Assembly: GCF_009725995.1 (NCBI RefSeq)
Contig: NZ_RCNS01000002.1
Span: 1,054,001 to 1,118,000 of the forward strand
Reading direction: 5' to 3'
Length of the DNA: 64,000 nt
Source: Zobellia laminariae
Lineage (GTDB): Bacteria; Bacteroidota; Bacteroidia; Flavobacteriales; Flavobacteriaceae
Translations under genes and position numbers: made by a program
The notes under the pieces: generated by a model
What the model was told of the DNA's origin: nothing
The model's input: the letters and a program-made list of their open reading frames with translations, nothing else
Database searches by the model: none
Shown here: one piece after another, positions 19,401-29,227 of the stretch
Layout: every line of letters begins with the position of its first letter
Numbering within the stretch: position 1 is the stretch's first letter

Positions 19401-19971
19401 GAATGGTAGAAAGCTAGTTAGCGAGGGAACTATTCAAAACAATGTTTGGCAATTGATTACTTGTACCTATGATGGCACGGATATGCGCTGGTACATAAAT
19501 GGTGAAAATGTTCATAGTGAATCGCTTTCTGGAACCTTGAAGCCTATGGATGTATCTTGGATAGGATGGTCAGGCTGGAGTGATGAATATTTTGAAGGAG
19601 CTATTGATGATGTAAAGTTGTTCAATAATTCATTGACCAAGCAACAAGTGTCTTCCCTATTTGAAGAAGGAAATTCTAATATAGTTCGAGAAAATATAGC
19701 ATCAAAAATAGATGTGCCAATGGAAGGTGAATTAGATATGAAAGTATTCCGTGTCTTCCCTAATCCGACAAATGGTGTCATTACAGTGACTGGAATGTTG
19801 ACGGGAATGCAGCTGGACCTTCTTGATTTCTCAGGTAGAAAAGTAGCTTCTCAGACCGTGACCGTAGATGGTGATATCCAGATGGATTTATCTCCTTTCG
19901 CAAAAGGTGCGTATGTGTTAAATATCACAAAAGGAAAAGAAGTCTTAACCGGAAAGGTTATTCTAAATTAA
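16498..19971 (+). CDS. Secreted DUF5060/DUF4038 glycoside hydrolase with malectin, LamG and T9SS sorting domains
   Basis: A 1157-aa exported enzyme. Residues 1-31 are a signal peptide ending VVFAQ. Domains in order: DUF5060 (about 33-110, with YRIPVFWDGGNVFRVRLVPT), DUF4038/GH140-like barrel (about 130-480, including FFYTADTSWSAL, MIFSWVHHDTNFG and LNLEPFYPGWG), a collagen-binding-type beta domain (about 500-615), a Pro-Glu-Val linker of repeated EEPKV units (about 625-681), malectin (683-840), LamG/concanavalin-like (860-1055), and a T9SS C-terminal sorting domain with FRVFPNPTNG. It probably attacks an algal or plant polysaccharide outside the cell; the specificity is unknown. An upstream in-frame TTG (16450) would spoil the signal peptide, so I chose ATG 16498. 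Confidence 0.92.
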   Translation: MITEKFTKYKLILLLMLCSMTSNVVFAQNDSYAVMDIVEVEFNSQVKYGNAYMDVDVWIELKKEGSSSEVYRIPVFWDGGNVFRVRLVPTSPGKWTWKVINETVENADRSFIGRSGSFTAVAANVGSNPNKRGFIRVASNNRTLEYADGTPFFYTADTSWSALTEVFGFNKANNISGISFQNYISTRKGQGFNGLNIIASFPDDIYLEQQGRNLDRPGKQKGLWSSETWGKKTGPNGVTPFEMKASGQPTTDASLEVDYKKIVPEYWQAVDERMQFLSDQGFVTLFESVRRHERWPFRTQVEKDAFYNYVRYLWARYGCYNMIFSWVHHDTNFGNVYPGWQELVRNANKKLYTKIGDYRMPYGQPRTAMSFNSSQNNWEKDIPTALDIQNVSNSQRDETMHEWLRNIYHQQPAKPALNLEPFYPGWGLHSGNEINLGLDDTTMAQMQMYGSVLSGGLAGHAWGDAWYAGAAASTARSLENGGTIVPDNDPQVNALKRFESQAMGHLKSFILDSDHNYAKLVPAADTNLSDSQNYLHTLSIADDKSFALGFFAADFRNSPKALPSLKNLMKSETYQFEWWDVTNGGWISAGNVTTNNSGVMKTPALPNNDRTKSWAYRIRSTDTIDEPEPEVEEPEVEQPKAELPKVEEPKVEEPKVEEPKVEVPTVEEPKVEETDTENPKSTDGFVLRINSGGSAITHNGNKFSADNYSDTGLTLNRPQTGLNDPFKTFRYSRSQVMGYDIPLKNGAYSVKLHFAELWFGATDGGSGNVGNRVFDVRLEGKLAEDNLDVFAEVGAEALLTKTHTVNVTDGKLDIDFSSLSSDGGTRHPIINAIEILEIQESAPIVIEDVVIEKTTGLVGHWPLDELNGVIANDVSGQGLDGALDRGVTFDKNKTNGKIEGALVFDGVDDHINLPDIDNNLKSSFTVSAWVNPTNAEGNYQGIIGSTTSGGFMMFVNRGKLAFTVSTNENGRKLVSEGTIQNNVWQLITCTYDGTDMRWYINGENVHSESLSGTLKPMDVSWIGWSGWSDEYFEGAIDDVKLFNNSLTKQQVSSLFEEGNSNIVRENIASKIDVPMEGELDMKVFRVFPNPTNGVITVTGMLTGMQLDLLDFSGRKVASQTVTVDGDIQMDLSPFAKGAYVLNITKGKEVLTGKVILN

Positions 19972-19996
19972 AAATACTTTTATTTATTGTATTAGT

Positions 19997-20025
19997 AAAG
20001 GGGCCAGATATTGGCCCCTTTTTTA
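19997..20025. terminator. Terminator between the two convergent giant genes
   Basis: AAAGGGGCCA (19997-20006) pairs with TGGCCCCTTT (20012-20021) around a 5-nt loop and is followed by T residues. The A-rich left side is weaker for the minus strand. Confidence 0.85.
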
Positions 20026-20110
20026 TTTATAAATCGTAAAGTTTTTACTTGAAACAAAAAAGCAAAGACCAGTTGAGGTCCTTACTTTTCTATAGAGTTA
20101 CTTTTTACTA

Positions 20111-23100
20111 TTATCGTTGAATCAACAGTCTTTTATTAATTTCATTTCCATTCGTATCCGTAGTTCTTACTAGATATAAACCAGAAGATAAATTAATGAC
20201 GCTTAGCTCATAATTTCTACCCTTATTCACATCTTTAGCATTAACATGCAGAACTAGCTTTCCGCTCATATCATAAATTGATATCGTTTCTAAGTCTACA
20301 ACTTTTCCAAAACTAAGCGATACGTTCACAGAAGCTGGATTCGGAAATAACCTAAACTCCTTTAAAACTTCACTATCAGTCAAAGAATCGTTTACGGTAA
20401 TTGTAATGGAATCTGTTGCGACTTCACCATTATCATCAATGACAGTTAAGGTCGCGGTATAAATACCAGCTTTTGTATAGGTATGAGAAACCACGATACC
20501 GCTGGCCAGAGGTGATTCATCTCCAAAATCCCATGAGTAACTTGCAATACCAGTATCATCCGTAGATTCATCTCCATCAAAATTAACCAATAGCGGTCCT
20601 ATTCCTTCTTTGATGTCTACTGCAGCAAATGCCTTTGGTGGGTTATTATCTATTTTTTCAAAAACTACATGAATGCTATGGTCCTCTACTAGATTTGCGA
20701 ACTTATACTCTTCAACAAGAGCTGTTGAGACTTCATCAATTAGAATATCCACCAAGTGGTAACCTTCGTCTGGTAGTATTATAAAATTCTGTTCTTGACC
20801 TTTAGCTACTTCAATCTCACCATATGGAGAAAGCTCACCGCCTTCAGTTCCTGTAGCAGTTATGATATATGTCTTAATTGCTCCAGTATATTTAAAAACG
20901 GCTTCAAACGTATGATTTTCTGAAACCTCTTCAAAAGTATATTCGGATAAACCTTGCAAGCTTTTACCGTCCACAATTAACCTATCTATTTCATACCCAT
21001 CACTTGCTGTTACTGAAAAACTAATACTTTCGCCTTCAGCAACTGTATTCTCTCCCTTGGGCGTAATCGTTCCTCCCTCTCCTGATGTAGCTGAAATTGT
21101 AAACTGGTTAACACCAATTTCTGTAAACACAGCTTCAATAGTATGGTTGTCATTAACATTCTCAAACGCATAAGTAGGATCTCCTACCGTAAAGCTATTG
21201 TCCACAATAAAATAATCGAACTTATAGCCCTCATTTGGAGCCGCGGTAAACCAGTGGTCTTCTCCTTGCGCAACAGAAACAGCACCACTTGGGGTTATTG
21301 TTCCTCCTAAGCTAGAAGATGACATAATTACTTTGAAAATTTCTTCGAACGAAGCTTCAATGGTATGCTCGGTAGAAACGGCCTCAAAAGTGAAGCTATC
21401 AATCGCTCCTTGTGATACCCCGTCCACCACCACGTCAGCAATTTTATACCCTGTATTTGCAATTATATCAAATTGTTGATTGGCACCTTTTATTACTTCT
21501 ACCTCTGCGTTTGGAGATATTACTCCGTTTTCACCTGCCATTGCAGTAATGATATGAGAGGTTGCTTCAGTAACAGTAATCACGAGAGTTTCTGTATTTT
21601 GATTGCCATCTCCATCAGTTACCCTTAGCAACACGTTATAAATACCTGCATCGTTAAACGTAAACGTTGGGTCGGCCAAATCAGAAATAGATGAAAGCGC
21701 ATCACCAAACTCCCAACTGTAATCTACAATTCCAATATCATCCATTGATGCACTACCGGTAAAGTTGACTTCTAACGGAGCCTGGCCTTCAAGGGGTGTT
21801 GCACTTGCAATAGCTATTGGATTTCCAGCATCATTTATAACCCATGTAAATTCAACATCACTTTTGTTTGTTGGGTCGTTATTATCTGTAGCTGTAACTA
21901 CAACATTGTAAGAACTGTTATCACCGGCATTTGCATTGCCCCCTGCCCTACTAGACTCATTTGCAGCCGTCAATTGATTATCTGAATATGTAGGTCCATC
22001 TACTTTGTAAAGCGCCATTTTATCAATAGCATGTCCAGCAGAACGTTCAGAAACTTCCATAGTATATGTACCTGGATTCACAAACCAAACGTATACATCA
22101 TGCGAATCATTATCACTTGTTCTAGCCTGCCAATCATAAGTTTCAGAAAGACCACCGCTTCTGTATATTTTAAAGTAACCATTGCTACTACTACCTTCAG
22201 GAGTTGTGCCATCAGGTCCAGCTGTAATTCTTGAGCTTCCTTTTGGGAAAACAACATTTACTTGATCACCCTGTACATTTGAGATTAAACTAGCCTCATC
22301 TACAGGATTTCCTTTGTATCCAAAGAACCACACATCTTCATTGTTAGGGAAACGTAACCAGTTATCGTTCTCATCCGTTGGAGATTCGCCACTATAGAAA
22401 CTTCTCCAATCGAATTTATATACACCAGGCGTACTTACGGTAATTTGATAAGGGATAGTTCCGCCATTTTGACTGTTAAAGTTATTTGTAGTTGCCAAGA
22501 TTCCAGTAACACCATTTAAGGTGGTTTCCGCCCATCCCGGTTCTAAATTTCCAGATTCAGCTTCAATAACAACTAGACCATTTTCCTCAAGAAAAGCTCC
22601 TTCACCTGATTCATTAGAAGAAAGTACTGTTCCATTTATAAGTCCCGTAGCTGCATCAATCATTAAGGTTGGAGGAAGTCCAGTTGCACTAAACGTTACA
22701 TTAGTTTCTGTTTCTTCAGTTAGGAGTTGTAATGCTACTTCATCTCCTTCAGCATTGTACTGCGTTCCAGGATCAATTATATTAGAAATACTGTCTCCAT
22801 TCCTTAGAATAATATCAACCGATGATGACGCTCCATAATGAATGGTCAAAATAGCATTTGTATCCTCTCCAGAATCGTTCAGGGAAACTGTTATCTGACG
22901 TAAACTTTCCGCATTTAAAAATACATTTTCCGTGTTACCAGAGGTAATCGTGTAATTTGTGGCATCTGCACCAGTTACTTCCATAGAGCGGATAAACATT
23001 CCTATGTTTCCACCTGTTACTTCTATATCAAACGTTTTAGAATCACCCACTTCAAAGTTGACCACCTCAGGTATAGATAAAGTACTTGCCATGCTAGGTG

Positions 23101-26100
23101 AACCTACAGGTAAATCTTCACCTAAAAATTCCATGTTTTTCTGATTGCCTCCAGCTAGTTTTGGTGAACCGGCCAATACAAACAAACCGTTACCAGAAAC
23201 TATGGCTTGCGTACCATGCCTAGCATTGTTCAAATCTGGTAAACGTGTCCATGTTTGAGTAATAGGATCGTACTGCTCTGTAATCTTTAGCGCATTGGAC
23301 GTTACTTGACCATAGACCTCTTGGTTCTCTACTTCTCCACCAGCAACAATAAGTTTGCCATTAAAAGTAGCCACTATAGGTGCTGCCCTAGGGGTTGGTA
23401 TATTCTGACTTGTTGGAAGTGTGCTCCACGTACCTGAATTGAAATCATAAACATCTACCTCAGAAATTGTAGGACTAAAAACACCTCCGGCACCTCCCGA
23501 AAGACGACCTCCTACCAAATACATTTTATTATCAACAACACCTGCATGAAAATGGTCTCTTGCCCTTGGAGCATCATTTAAAGGAGTCCAAATACCAGTA
23601 CTAGGATTGTACTCATCAAACCAGCTAACGTAACCGCCGTTATGGCCAATGGTATTCCCACCAGATATGTAAAACTTATCGTTATAGACTACTAAACCTG
23701 TAGATCCTCTTCTTCTATTTTCCGGTATTTCAGGTCCTTGAATCCACTCTTCATTAGCAGGGTTAAAAGCCCAAACATACTCAGTTGGTTCCTCGTTGGG
23801 ATACGAATTGCTTTTAAAAGCTCCTATCACCCATATCAATCCTTTATACTCAGTTGCCTGAAAATGGTTGAATTCTTCTGGTGGTGAATTTGGAATTTGA
23901 GTCCATGTATTTGTAGTGTAATCATATACATCAATGGTTTTGGCATTCTCACGACCACCCATTAAATAGAACTTATCTCCTGCTTGTACCAATGAACATT
24001 CATGACGAGCCGTATAATTTTCATCCTCGTTTTTATCTTTCCATACTAGGTCATCTACAGTCCATACAAATGAAATACTCGCAGTAGTAGATCCCGGTTT
24101 ACTTACCGTTATAGTCACATTATGGACACCATCATTATTCGTTCCTCCCGTAATTGCATTCGTTGAAATCGTACCGAATATTTGTCCATTTGTCGATTCA
24201 ACATCAATACCTTCTGGCTGACCCGAAATAGCGTATGTAAAGTTTTCTTCCGAATCCCCACCTATTGCCGAAATGGTTAAGGCACTTTGGTCACCACTAG
24301 CGTTAAATTGATTAGCAATTGGAGCTATTGAAATAGGGTCATTTGCAGAAGTACTTACCATAACTTCTATAGCCTGTAAAACCGGGTTTTCAATTCCAAT
24401 ATGTTCGAATAATATATTTAGTTCACCATCTGATACAGTAACAGGATACGAAAGCATACCTGCATTGAACACGTTTCCATTGCCTCCAAAAAGTGCAACG
24501 ACATCTATATCATCTCCTTTTATTTCATTTTCTAAGGATATATCAAATACTCGTGCGCCAATGTTATTTGTAGGTCCATATCCATTACCTGTATAAATAT
24601 TAACTACATAATTTCCGTTGGGTAATGGCAATTTAAACTCCATTTCAGGTCCGCTTGTGGCATCATAACGTTCTTTGCCATACAATGCGTTAAATGTACT
24701 TTCATCTATATAATCGGGAACCGACGTATGCCTGTTTTCATAAAGGAACGTATTAGTACCACCTGGAATGGTTCCCGTATTCACGGAATAGCTACTTCCT
24801 GAAGCTGCGCCGTTACCTAAATTGGCTTCCCAGTCTATATTACCGTCAGTGGCTGTTACGGAGTTACCTCCTGCATTTATTCTAGCAACTATGGTATAAT
24901 TAGGTGCTATAAATTCTTCTAGAATTGCTGTTAAGGGAACAACAAATGGAGAGTTAGCACCGTTATGAACGATTTGCAAATTAGCATTTTTGATTCCTGA
25001 AATATCGTTCGGGAAAAAATTCAAAGGCACTGTTTTGTCTGCCCCAGGCCCTATAACTAATGGTAGTGTTAAGTTATGGCTAAAAAGAGCAGCATCTATA
25101 CCTGTGATGTTTACTGCGGTAATTTCAATAGATCCAGTTGATGGCCCACCTTCATTTGTTAACGTAGGAATAAGTTGTACCTGGTCTGATTCCGTTTCCA
25201 AAACACCATAATCTACAGGATTTTCTGAAAGTACAAGGTTTGCGTCTTCATCTTCCGTAACCTTTAAAAAATCCCATGTTGCCGTAAAAGCATCCCCGGT
25301 TCCTGAAGAAGAAATAAGGCCTACTGCCAGACCCTTAGCATCGTTTGGATTCAGTAACTCAACAGGCAATACAATAGTACTTCCCAATACAATTACAGTT
25401 TCACCGCCGTCTACAGAATAATATGGTTGTGCCGTATTCGCAGCGGGGTTTACATTAATGTAAATATCAACAGAAGTAGCTCCTTTGAGTCCGCTTACAT
25501 CAAACTTTTGCGTAGTCACGTTAGATGCGCCATCTTCTTTTACAACCTCAAAACCATACATATTATCGTTCTCGGTTAGTCCATCTGCAACTACTACTTT
25601 TAAATAATGGTCTTGGTCTCCGTTACCGATATAGATACCATATGAAAGTCCTGATACAGAGGAAACGTTTGCAAAAGGTGTCTCAATTTTGGAATGTACG
25701 GTAAATGGTTTTGAGTTGGTGGTTAAATTTACCCCAAACTGAAAAGCATTCTTTTGAGAGTTTGCACCTTCATATGAAGTACCAGATGTAACAGCATCAA
25801 CTGTTGCCTTACCTCCGGCTCCTCCAAAAGAAAGATTATTCTCGTCGTATTGAGTTAGGTATTCAGTATTTCCGCTTGGATCTAACATCAAACCAGTAAA
25901 ACCAAGACCAAAAAATCCTGTACCTGGATCATTATTCCAGAATGGATAATCAATAGGAAGATTTGTTGTAGTACCATTATCAGCATCAATAGCGAATACA
26001 TCTTGGCTATCAGGGATGCCATCATTGTCATCGTCCGGATCATTCAAATCAGATATAAGATCACCATCATAATCATTTGGCTGGCTACCCCCAGAACAAA

Positions 26101-27922
26101 TGTCAGTACCGTTTGCTACTTCATCATCATTAGAATATCCATCAGAATCATAATCTTCTGAACCTACATATTCCGGATCACTGGGGTCTATACACTCATT
26201 AAAATCAGTTGGTTCAAAAATTGTAATATTATCTGCACCATAAGTGGCTGCCCATATTGTACCAGGAAAAGAGTCAGAATCACCCTGTGCAATAACATCT
26301 AGAGGCGTTGAGCCAAAACCTGTAAGGAAACTATTGTTTTTAGATTCTAGCCCATTGCCACTAGCGTTCAATTGATACCTATTTATCTTGCCATTAAAAG
26401 AAGCCGTTAAAAGGTCTCCCTCCATAGCTCCACCAAAATTACTGGCGGTATATTCACACATACCGTTTGTAGAAGAATTTACAATATCAAAAATTCGCAT
26501 TCGGGGATCTGAGGTAGCGGTTGCTAGGTATTCTCCCTGGATGGGGTCATCTGGAAAATTAGAAATATCAAAAGTCGTGTTGAAATAACCTGAGACTCCT
26601 GTAAGCAATGTACCAAAATTATGATTCGCAGAAAGCACCCAATTAGATCCGTCAAACGTATATACTTTTACTCCTGCGCGAGATGAAAATGCTCGTATAG
26701 GTGCTGGATGACCGGCATAGTACGCACCATTGTCATCCGTAATATTACCAACATAATGTAACGCATCACCATGACCACTACTACCAACTTCATTAAGTTC
26801 GTTAGTTACATAATCTCCAGCAGCAGGGTTATAGGTTGTAGTACTTTGATCGCCTTTAAGCTGACCGGCACTATCATAAATTATAGGTAAACCTCCCCAA
26901 GTTGTATTTGGTCCATTATCAACCGAATATATTCGGCCATCTGATGTTATAACCACATCGTAACCGTTTCTCCAACCTGTAGAGAATATTTGAACGGGAC
27001 CGCCAGCTTCTGGAAATGCTTGGTTAAGTCCGTTATTACCTCCAAATGGATCCCCCAAATCTATAGTAGAATTATACATAGGATGCCCAGCGGGGTAAGG
27101 AAAACTAGAATTTGTATTGTCTATATCAGGCCTTTCCGGGTCATTTAATGTAGGTAAGTCATAAATATATTTTGTAGTACCCTGGCGAGTGTCTATATAT
27201 GGTCCGCCATTAGAGGCTTCCATCTGTTCTAATTGGGTTAAGTTGACAATTAACATGGCACCAGATAAATAAGTCTCTGATGTACCTGCAAAATTATTAC
27301 TTGGTGCTCCTTTATTTGCGTTACCTCCTTGTTGTAGTAATAAATAGGTATTACCGTTACGTTCAAAAATTTCCATTCCATTAGTAGAATGGTTTTCCTC
27401 ACATCTGGGAAGTCCTCTAACTAAATCTACTTTTTCCCAAGCACTCCCTGTCCATGTAAGCCGCGAAAGAACACCAGAATTGGTATCAAGATTTTTATCA
27501 TTACCACTACCGCCGCCGCCTATTCTAGAATCTGAAGAACTTACGTAAAGAATAGGATTTGTTTGTGTACCTGTGGCAAGAAGCCCAGTAACTTGACGTT
27601 TATTCGCGGTATTTATAGTACCGTCGTCATTATGATTAGGTGTACCCGTCTTAACAAGGTCTATAGTATTAGAACTTATAGCGGTATAGGTACCAGAACC
27701 AGCTTCTGCTTTATCTCGTAGTACCGTGTACTCAAAAATGGTCCCATCTTGTTGTGAAACGTATAGTTTTCCGTTAGGTCCAAAATCCAAAGAAGTTGGA
27801 TTGTTAAGGTTTTCGCCGTTAAGCCCTGTAGCATTAAAGCTTTGAGCATTAGTAAATACAGTAAATGTAAATGAGACGAATAAGCATGCAAGTAGGCGCT
27901 GCATAGCGTAATGTTTTTTCAT
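20111..27922 (-). CDS. Giant secreted T9SS protein: beta-propeller, Kelch, malectin, PKD and bacterial-repeat domains
   Basis: A 2603-aa exported multidomain protein. A signal peptide (LLACLFVSFTFTVFTNAQ) leads into a propeller with NGKLYVSQQDGTIFEY and NGMEIFERNGNTYLLLQQGG (about 27-600). Next come a calcium-binding Asp-rich segment (near 600-645, DYDGDLISDLNDPDDDNDGI), a lectin-like region (650-890), malectin (about 1010-1187), an Ig-like He_PIG unit, six Kelch-type repeats (about 1287-1590), a carbohydrate-binding-like segment with VVIEAESGNLEPGWAE (from about 1785), PKD (about 2040-2110), four repeats with GTITP/GYEIDRLIVDG motifs (about 2115-2420), a second PKD (about 2430-2507) and a T9SS tail with FRLFPNPASVNVSL. 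It is probably surface-attached and glycan-binding or adhesive. No enzymatic residues can be assigned. Confidence 0.92.
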   Translation of the reverse strand: MKKHYAMQRLLACLFVSFTFTVFTNAQSFNATGLNGENLNNPTSLDFGPNGKLYVSQQDGTIFEYTVLRDKAEAGSGTYTAISSNTIDLVKTGTPNHNDDGTINTANKRQVTGLLATGTQTNPILYVSSSDSRIGGGGSGNDKNLDTNSGVLSRLTWTGSAWEKVDLVRGLPRCEENHSTNGMEIFERNGNTYLLLQQGGNANKGAPSNNFAGTSETYLSGAMLIVNLTQLEQMEASNGGPYIDTRQGTTKYIYDLPTLNDPERPDIDNTNSSFPYPAGHPMYNSTIDLGDPFGGNNGLNQAFPEAGGPVQIFSTGWRNGYDVVITSDGRIYSVDNGPNTTWGGLPIIYDSAGQLKGDQSTTTYNPAAGDYVTNELNEVGSSGHGDALHYVGNITDDNGAYYAGHPAPIRAFSSRAGVKVYTFDGSNWVLSANHNFGTLLTGVSGYFNTTFDISNFPDDPIQGEYLATATSDPRMRIFDIVNSSTNGMCEYTASNFGGAMEGDLLTASFNGKINRYQLNASGNGLESKNNSFLTGFGSTPLDVIAQGDSDSFPGTIWAATYGADNITIFEPTDFNECIDPSDPEYVGSEDYDSDGYSNDDEVANGTDICSGGSQPNDYDGDLISDLNDPDDDNDGIPDSQDVFAIDADNGTTTNLPIDYPFWNNDPGTGFFGLGFTGLMLDPSGNTEYLTQYDENNLSFGGAGGKATVDAVTSGTSYEGANSQKNAFQFGVNLTTNSKPFTVHSKIETPFANVSSVSGLSYGIYIGNGDQDHYLKVVVADGLTENDNMYGFEVVKEDGASNVTTQKFDVSGLKGATSVDIYINVNPAANTAQPYYSVDGGETVIVLGSTIVLPVELLNPNDAKGLAVGLISSSGTGDAFTATWDFLKVTEDEDANLVLSENPVDYGVLETESDQVQLIPTLTNEGGPSTGSIEITAVNITGIDAALFSHNLTLPLVIGPGADKTVPLNFFPNDISGIKNANLQIVHNGANSPFVVPLTAILEEFIAPNYTIVARINAGGNSVTATDGNIDWEANLGNGAASGSSYSVNTGTIPGGTNTFLYENRHTSVPDYIDESTFNALYGKERYDATSGPEMEFKLPLPNGNYVVNIYTGNGYGPTNNIGARVFDISLENEIKGDDIDVVALFGGNGNVFNAGMLSYPVTVSDGELNILFEHIGIENPVLQAIEVMVSTSANDPISIAPIANQFNASGDQSALTISAIGGDSEENFTYAISGQPEGIDVESTNGQIFGTISTNAITGGTNNDGVHNVTITVSKPGSTTASISFVWTVDDLVWKDKNEDENYTARHECSLVQAGDKFYLMGGRENAKTIDVYDYTTNTWTQIPNSPPEEFNHFQATEYKGLIWVIGAFKSNSYPNEEPTEYVWAFNPANEEWIQGPEIPENRRRGSTGLVVYNDKFYISGGNTIGHNGGYVSWFDEYNPSTGIWTPLNDAPRARDHFHAGVVDNKMYLVGGRLSGGAGGVFSPTISEVDVYDFNSGTWSTLPTSQNIPTPRAAPIVATFNGKLIVAGGEVENQEVYGQVTSNALKITEQYDPITQTWTRLPDLNNARHGTQAIVSGNGLFVLAGSPKLAGGNQKNMEFLGEDLPVGSPSMASTLSIPEVVNFEVGDSKTFDIEVTGGNIGMFIRSMEVTGADATNYTITSGNTENVFLNAESLRQITVSLNDSGEDTNAILTIHYGASSSVDIILRNGDSISNIIDPGTQYNAEGDEVALQLLTEETETNVTFSATGLPPTLMIDAATGLINGTVLSSNESGEGAFLEENGLVVIEAESGNLEPGWAETTLNGVTGILATTNNFNSQNGGTIPYQITVSTPGVYKFDWRSFYSGESPTDENDNWLRFPNNEDVWFFGYKGNPVDEASLISNVQGDQVNVVFPKGSSRITAGPDGTTPEGSSSNGYFKIYRSGGLSETYDWQARTSDNDSHDVYVWFVNPGTYTMEVSERSAGHAIDKMALYKVDGPTYSDNQLTAANESSRAGGNANAGDNSSYNVVVTATDNNDPTNKSDVEFTWVINDAGNPIAIASATPLEGQAPLEVNFTGSASMDDIGIVDYSWEFGDALSSISDLADPTFTFNDAGIYNVLLRVTDGDGNQNTETLVITVTEATSHIITAMAGENGVISPNAEVEVIKGANQQFDIIANTGYKIADVVVDGVSQGAIDSFTFEAVSTEHTIEASFEEIFKVIMSSSSLGGTITPSGAVSVAQGEDHWFTAAPNEGYKFDYFIVDNSFTVGDPTYAFENVNDNHTIEAVFTEIGVNQFTISATSGEGGTITPKGENTVAEGESISFSVTASDGYEIDRLIVDGKSLQGLSEYTFEEVSENHTFEAVFKYTGAIKTYIITATGTEGGELSPYGEIEVAKGQEQNFIILPDEGYHLVDILIDEVSTALVEEYKFANLVEDHSIHVVFEKIDNNPPKAFAAVDIKEGIGPLLVNFDGDESTDDTGIASYSWDFGDESPLASGIVVSHTYTKAGIYTATLTVIDDNGEVATDSITITVNDSLTDSEVLKEFRLFPNPASVNVSLSFGKVVDLETISIYDMSGKLVLHVNAKDVNKGRNYELSVINLSSGLYLVRTTDTNGNEINKRLLIQR

Positions 27923-28445
27923 AGGTACTAAGATTTGGGTCTGTTATTCTCCAATTAAGGAGAACAATTGACTATAAAATTAGGTATACCACATAGCAGC
28001 ATAAAACAAGTCACGCTATATTCGTTTACTTTACATTTTTAGCGGACAAATTGCATATCTAAAAAAATAATAGGTGTAGAAAAGAAAAGTTTGATTTCCA
28101 CTCACCGATTGAAAATGGTATTTGACCGACAGGATATTTCTTACAATGCAACGAAGGATTAATTAGATAGTTTGAAAAAATATGCGGACTAGCATTCAAA
28201 TAAATTGAAATCAATTAAAAAAGAAAAGATTTACACTATTTTGAGAGTGAAATTATAGCGAAGAAAACTCGTTATACTAAGCGTAAGCAATTATAAAATG
28301 GGTTTCAACTTATGATATTATAAAGATACAATTATTGAATACCTCTCTAAATTGTTTAAACCACTTGTATGAAGATTTTTGAAGAAAGACGTAGGAATTT
28401 TCTAGAATGTTACAATTATATTGGACGGGCAATAACCACTACGCG
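27923..28445. other. Intergenic region upstream of the giant secreted protein gene
   Basis: About 520 bp without a convincing ORF. The 5' leader of the giant gene contains an inverted repeat TTCTCC-n6-GGAGAA (27947-27964), possibly an RNA hairpin or operator. Confidence 0.4.
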
Positions 28446-28868
28446 CTAACCTATTTTACGGTATGACCACCAGTTCATATCTCTTGTTAGTTCATAGCCT
28501 AGCCTTTCATAAAGAGAAATTGCCAAGTTTCCTTTGTTTGTATGTAAAATAGGAGTTTTCTTCTCTTTTAAAATTTCTTTTGTGGTATGAGCAATTAGTT
28601 GTTTGGCCAATCCTTGTCTCGTATAATTAGGGTGGGTAACAACTGCGCTGACTTCTATAAATTGATTAGTTTGCATTCGCTGTCCTGTAATTGCGACTAA
28701 TTTACCATTCTTAAATATTCCAAAGTATTTGCCCATTTCAAAACTTCTTCTTTTATAATAACCAGGCATAACCAACCAAACTAACTCATAGATTTCATCA
28801 ATAAATTCTTTACCTAACAAAACGATGTCTTCTGTTATGGAAACGTCAGTCAGCTTATTTAAAACCAT
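28446..28868 (-). CDS. GNAT N-acetyltransferase, FR47-like, C-terminal catalytic part
   Basis: These 140 residues hold the acetyl-CoA-binding half of a GNAT enzyme. FGIFKNGKLVAITGQRM and FIEVSAVVTHPNYTRQGLAKQLIAHT form the central strands and the CoA loop (Arg-Gln-Gly-Leu-Ala), and NKGNLAISLYERLGYELTRD is the C-terminal Asn-x-x-Ala...Tyr-x-x-x-Gly-Tyr signature. The open frame continues upstream with matching FR47-family sequence but has no start codon there, so the ATG at 28868 is an internal Met. The complete gene would begin at 29134 if a single base were restored. The acyl acceptor is unknown. Confidence 0.8.
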   Translation of the reverse strand: MVLNKLTDVSITEDIVLLGKEFIDEIYELVWLVMPGYYKRRSFEMGKYFGIFKNGKLVAITGQRMQTNQFIEVSAVVTHPNYTRQGLAKQLIAHTTKEILKEKKTPILHTNKGNLAISLYERLGYELTRDMNWWSYRKIG

Positions 28869-29134
28869 TTGACAACCATCAATTTTCTTTTCTAGGGAAA
28901 CTTTAGTGTTATCTATTATTGGTGTTTGATTCTCTGAAACGAAGAAGAAATCATCCGAATTTTTTAAATATTCAATTGCAGCTTTAGCTGTTTTTGTTTC
29001 ATCAAAGAATGAGCCAAAAGAACAAATCTCCGGGTTATAAAATTGAACTCCATTATGTTCAATAGCAAATTTTTTATGAGTTTCCTTTAAGGAATACCAA
29101 ACCGGGTTTTTAATTGTTCTTCTAAATTAATCAT
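28869..29134 (-). pseudogene. Frameshifted N-terminal segment of the FR47-like acetyltransferase
   Basis: Upstream of the open ATG, in frame, the minus strand encodes NPVWYSLKETHKKFAIEHNG and further family-like sequence, then hits a stop. An ATG at 29134 in another frame gives MINLEEQLK. One extra A in the five-A run (29107-29111, read as T on the plus strand) would join them as MINLEEQLKNPVWYSL, the usual start of FR47-type proteins. A -7-like box lies just upstream of 29134, supporting that start. Confidence 0.65.
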
Positions 29135-29155
29135 TAAACTACATGTATTGAAATG

Positions 29156-29163
29156 CAAAGATA
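29156..29163 (-). promoter_or_regulatory. Candidate -7 promoter box of the acetyltransferase gene
   Basis: On the minus strand TATCTTTG matches TAnnTTTG, 22 bp before the ATG at 29134. No clear -33 TTTG at the usual spacing. Confidence 0.4.
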
Positions 29164-29227
29164 TAGAGATTTTTTAAGCTTGTATTAAACAGTTAAAATA
29201 TATCCTTAAGCCAATACAGCTGGGTAA

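Noticed and set aside
22031..25211. Several plus-strand ORFs of 60-105 codons across the giant gene
   Set aside because: They are antisense shadows of a single 2603-codon frame with clear domains.
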